Assembly: GCA_022036555.1 (NCBI GenBank)
Contig: CM039140.1
Coordinates: forward strand, 7,405,943 to 7,469,942
Direction: 5' to 3'
DNA length: 64,000 bases
DNA from: Microstegium vimineum
Taxonomy: Eukaryota > Streptophyta > Magnoliopsida > Poales > Poaceae
The position numbers and the translations under genes are program-made. The stretch's first letter is position 1. Each line of letters opens with the position of its first letter. Shown here one piece after another: positions 43,760-53,900 of this stretch. Under the pieces are notes generated by a model, which made no database searches, was not told the origin of the DNA, and worked only from the letters and a program-made list of their open reading frames with translations.

Positions 43760-45737
43760 CCCCCCCCCCCGCAGTCTCGACGTCGGCGTTCGTGACGGAG
43801 AGGCTGTCCCTGAAGTCGAAGAACAGCGCCGAAGGCAAGCCCTTCGTGAACACATCTGCGAGTTGCTTTGCGCTGGGAACGTGCAGAACTCGAAGCTCGC
43901 CAATGGCTACCTTCTCGCGGACAAAATGAATGTCCAATTCTATATGCTTGGTTCGTCCGTGATGGACGGGATTCCTGGCCATGTAGACGGAAGAAATGTT
44001 GTCGCAGAACGCCACGGTTGCGCTGGGAATCTTGCACAAGAGTTCGCTGAGGAGATGACGAAGCCAGGAGCACTCGGCCACGACATTAGCGATGGCACGA
44101 TACTCCGCTTCGGCGCTGGACCGCGACATCGTAGTCTGTCGTTTAGACGACCACGATATCAGAGAGTTGCCGAAGAAGACGCAGAACCCAGACGTAGAAC
44201 GTCGCGTGTCCGGGCAGCCGGCCCAGTCGGCATCGGAGTACGCGGTGATGGTCGGCGTCGGAGTTGCGCGGAGCTGAATGCCGAGCTGGACGGTGCCTTC
44301 GCTGCTGTCACATCAGAGCATCTCCGCCCTGGAATGAAGATCCTTGATAGAGAAGCCAGAGGGGTCAAACTCGATAGACACATTGTTATCACGAGTCAGA
44401 CGGCGAACGCTAATCAAATTTTTGACAAGGCGAGGGCAAATAAGAACATCATTCAGTTTGAGAGGAGAGGTGGCAGTGGGAATAAATGTTTGTGCTTGAT
44501 GCGTGACACGCAATCGAGCACCATTACCCACTGTGATAATGGAGGATGAAGGTCGGAGGGAGGAGGAAGAAAATATACCGGAGGAGGAAGACATGTGGGA
44601 CGACGCGCCGGTGTCGAAGTACCAATCAGCAGTGCTTGGCGGCTGATACGGAGCGCCGGCGGACTGGAGCGCAGTGTACAAGGCGCTGTTGTCGAAGGCA
44701 CCGCCGGGCGTAGAAGGGGGCAGATGGGTCGCCGCCATGGCTTGCTGGGGCTGGAACGACGGACGAGGGCCGAGCACGCCGGCGCCGGGGGCCCGGAAGG
44801 GCATGGGCCACGCCTGCACCATGCCCTGCCAGGGGTTGTAGCCCGCAGCCCACGGCGCGGACGGGTTGGAGTTGTTGGAGCGCTGCCCGCCGCCGTTCCC
44901 ACGGCCACGTCCGCGGCGGCGATCAGGACGATCGCTGGAGCGAGAGTTGACGCGGCCGGTGGTGGATCGAGGCGCTGTGGAGGAGGAGGAGCCGTCCTTG
45001 TTGCCGGTCGCCAAATTGGAGGACCCGCCGGACGAGTCGTCGTGCGTCGCGGCAAGGGCCTGGCCAGCCTCAGCAGTCGCATCATGCTGAACACTGAGCT
45101 CTTCGAGGATGAGGAAGGAGCGAGCACTCTGGAAGGTATGCGGCGGGTGCTTGGAGGTGATCGTCGGCCGGACGTAGCGGTACGGGGGGTTGAGGCCGCG
45201 GAGGAGGTTCAGGACTTGACTCGGCCCGGAGACAGGGTGGCCAATGTCGCGGAGTTGATCGGCAATCCGCTTGAGCTTGGTGCAGTATTCAGTCATGGAC
45301 ATGTCACCTTGTTGTAGGGAGCGCAGCTCAGTCTCCAGGTACACAGCGCGCTGCAGCTCATTATCCTGGAACAGACCTTCGACGGCGTGCCACAGAGTGA
45401 AGGCGTCGTGGCGGTCGCGGCGGACGATGTCGAAGACGCCCTTCGAGACGGTGGCGAGGATCCAGTTGACGACGCAGGAATCAACCCTGCGCCACTCGCC
45501 GTTGCGATCGTCGGACGGGGTGGTGGATTGAGCGTGGCTCTCCAGGCCAAATTTGCCGAGAGTGGATTCAAAGAACAGGCGCCATTGACCATAATTTCCT
45601 TCGTCCATGTCTAGAATGACAGGGACGTGATGGCAAATGGAGATGCCCTGGATGGCGGAAGCACGAGCAGGAGCGACGGAGAAGTCACAGTCGGAATCGG
45701 AATCAGAGAGGCCGGAGGGGATGGAAGCGGGCGCCAT
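43760..45737 (-). pseudogene. Copia Gag-protease-RNase H remnant with in-frame internal deletion
   Basis: From ATG 45737 the frame encodes a Copia Gag (DEGNYGQWRLFFESTLGKF, EYCTKLKRIADQL), a Ser/Arg/Gly-rich region without a clear CCHC knuckle, and a protease start with WYFDTGASSHMSS. A TGA at 44313-44315 (probably from CGA) stops it. The same frame then continues a few codons to a junction near 44297, where it enters the RNase H domain (AYSDADWAGCPDTRRSTSGF, SSAEAEYRAIANVV, GRTKHIELDIHFVREKV, KQLADVFTKGLP). The deletion therefore joins two distant parts of the polyprotein in phase. No stop precedes the 3' LTR in this frame, so the original end may have been altered. Confidence 0.88.
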
Positions 45738-45800
45738 TGGAGCAGCAGAAGGATGTGTGGCGAAGGGATTTTCAGGTGAGAATCATGGACAATGATACCA

Positions 45801-46078
45801 TGTAGAGAGATGATCAACTGAACGATTGTATTGATCATATGGCGTGTACATATATAGATTACATCTGAGGCCTTTTGGCCAAGTCTGTACATGCGCATAC
45901 AGTTACAGCGAGAGCGGGCGAGCGCGCAGAGCGGGAGCGTGGGCGCCGCGGAGACCGGGCTCGCGTGGACGCAGTGAGCGCGGCGAGTGCGCACGGAGTA
46001 GCGCCGAGTCCGCACTGGTCGTTGGTGATCCGAACAGCCTGGGCGCTGGGCTTAGCCGTTGCTGAGTTTCCGTTGACA
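45801..46078 (-). repeat. 5' LTR of the second Copia element
   Basis: TG...CA ends on the minus strand. It contains a GC-rich central part with GCGCGCTCGCCCGCTCTCG-like sequence. It is followed inward by TGGTATCATTGTCC, a partial primer-binding site. Confidence 0.9.
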
Positions 46079-46083
46079 CATAG

Positions 46084-47099
46084 AACTATTTTCTAAAAAA
46101 ACAACTCACTGTTGAAGCTGCGCTACGCCGAACAATCCTTAACTCTAGACAGCGTACGACGATGAATCGACGATAGCTGTCGTGCATGCACTCAAACTAG
46201 CGAGCAACGTCAACTGCAATATTTTTCCATCTGAATTCCGTGGAGGACCTCTGTCGCAGACAAAAGGATGAAGGGTCGAGTTATCTGGACATGGACGTAT
46301 CCGGCTTGAGCTTCTGTGGCACCAAACACCCGCCTTACAGGACAAACAGGGCGGTGGCCCGCCGTCAAACCCTTTCCACATCCAGTCCAAAAGGCCTAGT
46401 TAGCGATGTCGGCGTCTACGTGCAGAAACAGTGAAACACAAACAAAGACCGCAGGTGCGTGAGTGAGAATGAGATCACTGAGAGATGGAGATGCAGACCA
46501 GTCCCTGTAGCTGATTTACATTCCATCCAACCAATTACCAGATGCGTCCAGGTGCAGGCACAGCCGCCGCACGAGATCGATCTTGACAATCCAGGGCAAC
46601 TAGCCCACGGATTGCTAAAAAATGCATGCATGGAAGGAAGTGGTATGGAACAACCAGTGTCCTCGATCAGTTGCTGGTGCCAAAAGGCAAAATCAAAATC
46701 AGTTGCTGGTGCCGAACGACAGTGACGGGAAGGTAAACGTGAAGGAAGGGTCCAGATTTTTGTCAGGAATTGCGGTCACGAGCTCACTCCGACTCCTCAG
46801 CTAGTGCGCTGATTCACTGAACGAAAAGCATTAGGACGCAGGGACCTTGTGAGTTGCGATGAGATGAACCGACAACCTGCTCTCTCTGTAGCTCTTGAGT
46901 CTTTCCACGTATAGGGCTGTCGTAGGTCCATGGCCATATGACGGCCTTTTCCTGCAGGTAGATACGTGCGCCACACTACCAACTGTACTACCACAGCACG
47001 AGTCGTAAGATGCGGCGTCTCGTCGTTCTTTTGAAGAGCGCTCTGCTCACTCATCAGAAAAACCCAGAGTCCTGACAAAGGAATGGAACGGAGTCGATT
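46084..47099. other. Intergenic DNA, no gene supported
   Basis: Mixed-composition sequence with short frames only. A CAGTTGCTGGTGCCAAA phrase is duplicated near 46668 and 46698. No domain was recognised. Confidence 0.4.
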
Positions 47100-47447
47100 G
47101 AGACATCTCCAACGGTTTTACAAATAAGTTTTACATTTTTATTTTTATAAAAAAGTCTAAAAAACTCATATCTAACAGTTTGGACAATAGACTTTGCATT
47201 TTTGTTAACTTAACAATTTTCTGGTAAGGATTGACATATATGCCTAGCAGATCGCGCTTGGCATTTTCCGCGCTCTACTTGCACATTTTCTCTCGCCGTA
47301 GCAATTTTCACAATTTTGGCAATAGCCAAGCCATTTTTGTCAAACCGTTGGAGATTGACTTTTTTTATCTTTGCCATATTTATTTGAGACTTGACAAACT
47401 CTCAATTTTGCCAATAAAAATATGTAAAACCATTGGAGATGCTCTAA
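47100..47447. mobile_element. MITE with GAGCATCTCCAA-type ends (about 345 bp)
   Basis: The left end GAGACATCTCCAACGGTTTTAC and the inverted right end GTAAAACCATTGGAGATGCTC match except at a few positions. The AT-rich body repeats ATTTTTGCCAA or TTGGCAAT motifs. This terminus is common in grass MITEs. Target duplication is unclear. Confidence 0.65.
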
Positions 47448-47511
47448 GACCGTTAGATGGCACCATTGTGGAAAGCACAACAAATCAACTCCTGTAGACA
47501 AAATCATAGGC

Positions 47512-48243
47512 CTATTTGGTATAGCTCAACTTCACCGGTGAAAAGTTTAGCTTAACTTTAGATCCAAAGAAAAATTACGAATAAAGCTGAATCTATTTTT
47601 AAACCGTTTGGTAAAAATACTTCTTACAAGAAAAACATCAAATGACCATAATGCCCTCATCTTTTTTTCTTCCTTCTCTCCATAGTCTTATACGACACCC
47701 TCGATCAACACCAATCTTTCTCATTGCGCCTCGCCCTTGCGAGCCTTCTTCCATGCACCGCTGCCCCACGTGCACCCACTGGCAACCTCGCATGCGCCGC
47801 TCGCCTCGCTCCGTGTCGAGCCTCAGCGGCCTCGCTCGAGCCAGCCCACCACGAGCCGAGCCCTAGCAGTGGCGGCCTCGCCCGCGCTTGCGCCCTGGTC
47901 TACTGCGACTGCCTTGCTCGTGCCCACTCCCTGGTCTGCCCGAGTCGAGCCCCGGCAACGGCGGTCTCGCCCGTGCCTCGCTCTGCCACCGACCCGAGCC
48001 CCTTCCCTCTCCTCACCTCCCCCCTCTCTGCCGCTAGGAGACACGGCATGCCCCACCTTCGGTCGAGAGCTGGCAGCTGTGGGCAGATGCTGATTTTTTT
48101 TTTCAGCTTCTCCATCCAATTGTAGCTCGTGAGAGCACGATTTTCGATGATTATGAGGCGAAGCCGTTACCCTAGACCGTTTGGCAGTGAAGTCGCGAAA
48201 CAGCTTTATGAAACTGTCCGAGAATCCCTACCAAACGCCCCCA
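47512..48243. mobile_element. hAT-like non-autonomous element (about 730 bp, tentative)
   Basis: The left border AGGCCTATTTGGTATAGCTC and the right border AGAATCCCTACCAAACGCCCC are weakly inverted GTTTGG/CCAAAC-type ends. The GC-rich middle (47700-48060) is low-complexity, with open frames on both strands but no known domain. The assignment rests on the borders only. Confidence 0.35.
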
Positions 48244-48396
48244 AGGCGCACCAAAGGATGTCCCGATTCAAAGAGTACGAAAAAGAAGAAGGAACCGGCT
48301 CAAATGCGCTTATGCGCCCACTACTTCTTAAGCTCAAGCGCATACATAATATGTATATAATCCACTGGTTCTTCAGATTGATTTGATTTGAGCTAG

Positions 48397-48575
48397 TTCC
48401 TTCCTTCCAGGACCTTTGGAATATATGTAGTGATTTTACTCCACATTTCACATTATTGCTAGAAGGAACTGTCTCAAATGCATTTCTCACTCTAGCATTA
48501 TTGCTACAAGGAACTGTCTCAAATGCTAGAGTTCTCTACATTTGATTTGATTTGATATTCCAAAGGCCCTGTACC
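48397..48575. repeat. Short inverted and direct repeats
   Basis: AGGACCTTTGGAATAT (near 48409) is inverted as ATATTCCAAAGGCCCT (near 48557). Between them a 45-bp unit with AAGGAACTGTCTCAAATGC occurs twice (near 48461 and 48506). The structure resembles a MITE with an internal tandem duplication. Confidence 0.6.
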
Positions 48576-49319
48576 TGGGGTACCGTATGACAAGCATTAA
48601 TGTGCATTGTTGCAGTAACAATTGCTGTTCGTACATACACCAACACGTGTATGAACATGAAAACGCCACATAGTACGTATTACTTCCTGTACATGGTTAC
48701 AATAATGTGTATCCTTCAGACCTTCACATAATAATTAATTCGTTTTAGAAGCTTTTGGGCCCCAGTTCCTGACGCGAGATTAGGGAACCCATGATGGCCG
48801 GCCAGGGCGCCGGACACAATAAAGGCAACAGTATCGCGACACCTAGATAAGGATGTTCCCATCCCAGAGAGCCATACCCATACTAGTATAAGTTTTTTTA
48901 ATGCAACTCATCCACTAATCTGAAGTTTTGTATTTCTTTTTAACGGTGAGGCAGATCTGGAACCAATAAGGAGTTTGAATAATCTTCAATTTCTCAGGCA
49001 ACCCTGACAACAGGAACAGATGACGCCTAGAACTTCTCTCTCCTAACTTTGTGCTTCCTTCGTTCCTTAAAAATGTCATCATTGGATTTATACTGATAAA
49101 ACAAAATGTAACTAGATTTATAAAATAATACTAGCAGTATTTGTATCTTTCAATCAATTTATATTAAACAAATATGTTCAACAATTTATCTAAAAATACT
49201 TATTATGTATTGTTAATGTTAATATTTTCTTACATTTTTTTTGTTAAAACTACAAATGTTTGACTTAAAAGTAAGAATATGATTTTTTATAAGACAAGAG
49301 AACACCTTTTTACATACCA
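48576..49319. other. Intergenic DNA with a degenerate Stowaway-like remnant
   Basis: From about 49053 to 49280, CTTCCTTCGTTCCTTAAAAATG at one end and an AAATGTTTGACTTAAAAGTA segment at the other recall a decayed Stowaway MITE. Nothing else was recognised. Confidence 0.4.
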
Positions 49320-49498
49320 TCACCAACGATTGGTAACACAAATTAGTAATAATAGATTATCACCGCCAGTTCGTGTTATCAACCAACGGTCATGATTGCC
49401 CCTATTTTTACTGTTACCGACCGAGTGTTTCACCAACATTTCCTATTGCGAACCAGTGGTGAAAGTAGAGGGTGATGATTATCAATTCTATAGTAGTG
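49320..49498. mobile_element. CACTA terminal fragment
   Basis: It ends TATAGTAGTG at 49498, the same ten bases as the element end at 477. It is preceded by diverged CACCGCCAGTTCG and CACCAACATTTC-type subterminal repeats. Only one terminus is visible, so this is a fragment of a related but older element. Confidence 0.6.
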
Positions 49499-50287
49499 AC
49501 TGTTTGGTACTATACTACTATAGGTTGTAGCAGGAGGAAAAATAACTCCATCTTCTTCAAAAATAAACTAAAAAAGGGAGGAGCTACAAGATCTGCACAT
49601 CTAGGCTCTGTGGGCTCCGTTGAAGCATTGCTATAGCTGAGGAGTCGAAACCAAGAAAAAAGCCTCTCTAGACGGCGCCTAAAGGCACCTTCAATGGGGA
49701 CATGGTTTTGCTCTGAATGATTTTGCTCTGAAAAATGTCAGCAGGAGACATGGTTCGGTGGCTGTGGTGCTTGGTTCGATTAGTATGCCTCCGTTTTAAA
49801 TTAGAACATTAAAAAGTCGTGAGATTTCTCTCATGCGTTGCTAAAGCAAGCTGCCGGCCTCAGTCCTCGATGCATGGTCACTTGATTTTCTAGTTTTCTA
49901 TTCAAGTCATACGAGCTATGATTTGAGTGCTCCAGTATAAAATTAAACTATACTAAATAATGGAGCCAAATAATTCGCTATAAACTAAGTAATAATACTT
50001 TAAGCTATATAGTAATAGTTGTCTTTTATTTATCTCTAAAATAATTTCTCTTACCCATTTGTCATCACAATAATTACTATTTGGATCTACCATTGTATAT
50101 GTATTTGTACCTAACTTGATGCTTGTATGGAAGCTAAGTTATCGTTTCTCTTCTCTCTTGTCTACTCTCTCCTCTACATTAACATTAGCTTGATTTTAAA
50201 CCCATTATTGTACCTGTTTTTAGGGTACGGTTTTAACACACACGGAAGCTGCTCTAAGTGTGAAATGAGCTACGATGGGATGTTAGT
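49499..50287. other. Intergenic DNA, no gene supported
   Basis: AT-rich, with no recognised feature. Confidence 0.45.
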
Positions 50288-50459
50288 TGAAATAGAAACG
50301 TGTGCACGGTAAGAGTGAAATGCGCGGAGAATGAGTGGGCGTGACGGGGATATTGATTTGAAATAGAAACGTGTGCATAGTAAGAGTGAAGTAGGAGGGG
50401 AATAACCTGTGATGAATGTTGATTTGAAATAGAAACGTGTGGGCCGTAAAAGTGAAAAA
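50288..50459. repeat. Three tandem copies of a 35-bp unit at 66-71-bp spacing
   Basis: TGAAATAGAAACGTGTG followed by a variable base stretch and GTAA(G/A)AGTGAA occurs at 50288, 50359 and 50425. The intervening sequences are partly similar, so the true repeat unit is about 68 bp. Confidence 0.8.
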
Positions 50460-50944
50460 GAGGTTTTTTTTTCCTACCATTAGTTATACAGGTAGATTTG
50501 GACAAGGCGAAAGCGAAGAGGAAAAAAATATACAAATATAATTTTTACTAGACGTCGTGCTACTCCAGATTTGGAAATGAAGTTTAAGCTACGTACTGGA
50601 CGGGTTGGACTGTTGGGCGGCACTCAGCTCAGCACTTGAGTTCACTAATTTGACAGCTAGTTCAGTCGGCAGATGTTGCAGAAACTAGCAATATAATTGG
50701 AATTTAATGGAACGTACTAGGATAGGATACCCATAAACTCCATCGAGATTGGATCGTACGTGAGCCGTACAGTGGCGCCCGCACCGCAGGTCCCCACTCC
50801 CCACTTCCACAGGCTTGGTCACGTGACCGGGAGGACACGCACGTTGACACGAAGCATACATCCATGGACTGTTGTGTGGCGATATCCATTCGGCTTTTGA
50901 GGACGAGAGCGTTTCTGTGAGTAGTGACCACACATCCGTGTTCT
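50460..50944. other. Last stretch of normal-looking intergenic sequence
   Basis: Ordinary base composition with no gene recognised. The transition to homopolymer-dominated sequence happens at about 50945, after TTCTTCCAGTAGATTGGGG. Confidence 0.5.
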
Positions 50945-53900
50945 TCCAGTAGATTGGGGTGGGGGTTTTTGGGGGGGTTTTTTTTTTGGGAGGTCGAAAA
51001 AAACGTGGGTAGGCGGCAGGGGGCGGTTAAACCCCGGGGGGGGGGGAAAAATTGGCCCGACTTTTTGAAAAAGGAAAACCCCCGGCCCCCCACAGCCCCC
51101 CAAAGGCACCCCAGCCCGGCCCCCCGGGCCTTTTTCCCTCCCTCTCCCTTCCGGGCCGGGGGGGCGTGGGGGGACGCAAGCAAAAAAACCCTTTCCCCCC
51201 CCACCCCCCCCCCGGGGACCCCCCCGGCACCCCCCCCGGGGGTTTTTCCCCTTTTCCGGGGGGCCCCGGGGGGGGGGGAACCCGCAGGGGCCGCCCCCGG
51301 GCCGTGGGGGGCCCCCCACTGGGGGGGAAAAACCCCCAAAGGGGGGGCCCGGCCCCCCCCGGGGCAAAGGGTTTTTCCCCCGGGGGGGGGGACCCCCACC
51401 CCCCAAACCCCCCCCCCGGGGGCGGGGGGGGCCCCGGGGACGAACTGGGAGCCATAAAACACGGGAGGGGGGGGAAATTTTTTGGCCGCGCCCCGCGGGC
51501 CCCCCAGAGAAAAAAAAAAACCCCCTGCTCTAAAGCCCCGGGGGCTAGGGGCGGGGGTTTTGGGGGGCGGGGTTTCCCGGGGGCCCCCCGTTTTTTTTCC
51601 CCCCGGGGGAAAAAAGCCCCCTTGGGGGAAAAAAAAAAAGGGCCCCGGCCCCGGGGGGCCAAAAAAATGAGGGCCGGGGCACAAATGGGGACCTGAGGGG
51701 GCTGAGGCCCCCCGCTTTAAAACCCAAAAAAATTTTTCCCGTTGGCACTGGGTCTGAAATTTTAAAAAAAGGCAATAAAAACCAAAAAAGCTTCTTTTTT
51801 CATAAAAACCCCCAGAAAGGGGGGGGGGGGTTTTAAAAACCCCCCCAAAATCCACCCTTTTCCAGGGGGAGTGGGAAGGGGGGGGGGGAAAAAAGGGGGG
51901 GTCCCTAGGGGGGGGGGAAAGATGGCCCCCCCGGGGGTTTTTTTCAAAGGCCCCTTTTCCCCGGGGGCCCTGGGGGGACGGGGGGGGGGTTTGCGCCCCG
52001 CGGGAGGGGCCGGGGGGGGAGGGGCCTTTGGGGGGGCCCCTCCCCCAGCTGCGAAAGGGGGCCCCCGCGCTCCGGGGGGGCGGGGGCCCCCGGAAACCCG
52101 GGGGGACGGGGGGCCCCGCGTTTTCCCCCCTTGGGGGCCATTTGGCCGTGGGCGGGCCGCTGTGCCGGCCCCATCCCCAGGGGGCCGGCTGTGGGCCCGC
52201 CCGCGCCCCCCCCAAAAAAGGGGGCCCCTCTTCGCCGCCCGCGCCCCCCTTTTTTTTTTTCCCACCCGGGGGGGGGGGGGGGGGGGCCCAAACCCCCCGG
52301 GGCCCCCTTTTGGGGGGGGCCCGGGGGGGGGAAAAGCGGAGGGGGGCCCGGCTTTTCCCCCCCGGGGGAAAGGGGTTTTTTGGGTTTTTTCCCCGGGGTT
52401 TTTGGGGGGGGGAGGGTTCCCCTGGGGGGGGGCCCTTTTTCCCCCTGTCTCCCCTTTTGGTGGGGGGGGACGCCCGCTTTTGGGGGTGGGGGTTTTTCCC
52501 CCCGGGCCTGGGGGTTTTTCCGGTCGGGGGCCGTCGGGGGCGGAAAAAAAATCCAAAAACCCCGGGGGGGCCCGGGGCGGGCGGGGGGTCCCCCGGGGGA
52601 AAGGGGGGGGAAGAAAAACCCCGGGGGGGGTTTTTGGCCCCCCCGGGGGCCCGGGGCCCGGGGCCCCCCGGTGAACGCCCCCAAAAAGGGCCCGGGGGGC
52701 CCCGGGGGGGTTTAAAAGGGGGCCCCGGGGGGTTACACGGGGGGAGCCCCGCGGGGCGGGGTTTTTTGGGCCCCCCGGTCGGGGCTGGGAGGGGGGGGCC
52801 AATTTTCGGGGGGGGGCCCCCACCGTCGCCTGCCCCGAGGGGGCGGGGGCCCCGGGGGAAAAACGGGGTCCCCCCCTTGGGGGCCGGGGGGGGGGGGGGG
52901 GGCCCCCGGGGAAAACCGGCCCCCCGGGGGGTTTTTCAGCGGGGGGGGGGGGGGAGGGGAAACGGGGCCCCCCTGGGCCCCCCCGCGAGGGGAGGCCCCC
53001 GGGGGATGGGAGGGGGGGGAAAAAAAAGGGGGCCCCGGGGGGAAAGGGCCCCCAAGGGGGGCCGGCCCCCCTTGACTTCGTCAAGGGGTAAAGAAGGGGG
53101 GGGAGGAAGGGGGGAGCAAAGGGCGCGCCGCGGGGGCGCTCTTTCCGACCTTTTTTGGCTGCTTCCGGGGCCGGGGGGGGCCCGGGGGTTCGTCGTGCCC
53201 CACCTGCCTGGGCCGCTGTAGCCCCCCGGGGTGACCGGGGGGGCTTTTTAACTCAGTTTTTTTGGGGTTTAAAAGGGTTCCCCCCCCAAAAAAAAGGCCC
53301 CCTTTTTTTGGGGTCACATTTATTAACTTTTAAAAACCAATGGGAAGCGGGCGATCTTTTCTGTAATTTTTTTTTTTTTCCCCAAAAACAGCGGGGGAAA
53401 CTTTTACTTTCATTTTTCCCCCTTTTGGCATTTGGGGGTTTTTTTTTTTTCTATAAAACTCCGGGGGTTTTTTCCTCTTAAAATTTCCAACTTTTTTAAT
53501 TTAACAAGACTGTATTTTTTTTTTTTTCTGGGGGGGAGAAAAGGGGGGGGGGGGGGCCCCTTTTTTTCTAAAAATCTAAAATTTTTTTGAGGGGGGGTTT
53601 TAAAATTTTTAAGTTTTTTTTTTTTCGAAAAAAAAATTTCCCCAAAGAAAACCCCCTTTAAGAATTACGAAAAAAAATCCAAAATTTAGGAAAAAAATTT
53701 TTTTCCCCTTTTTTTTTTCCCAAAAATTTTTTCCCCAAAAAATGTAAAAACAAAAAAAAAATTTTAAAAAAAAGGGGTTTTAAAATTTTTTAAAAGGGTT
53801 TTAAAAAAAACCCAAAAAATTTAAAAAGGGAAAAAAAAATAAAAAAAATTTTTTAAACCCAAAATATTTTAAAAATAAAATTTTTTAATAAAAAAAATTT

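Larger units (their letters stand above)
43502..46078 (-). mobile_element. Copia LTR retrotransposon, internal deletion derivative
   Basis: The LTRs are 43502-43759 and 45801-46078. The element is bounded by a perfect 5-bp target duplication, CATAG (43497-43501 and 46079-46083). Read on the minus strand, the 5' LTR is on the right, followed by TGGTATCAT (a partial initiator-Met primer site), Gag, the start of protease/pre-integrase, then directly the end of RNase H, a polypurine tract of about eleven G, and the 3' LTR. Integrase and nearly all reverse transcriptase are missing. The LTRs differ by a 28-bp indel, a 7-bp duplication and about five substitutions, so insertion is older than that of the first Copia element. 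Confidence 0.93.

Noticed and set aside
50704..53221. Very long Gly/Pro-rich reading frames (up to about 500 codons) on both strands
   Set aside because: They consist of GGG/CCC codon runs in homopolymer-dominated sequence, overlap on opposite strands and contain no domain. They reflect base composition only.
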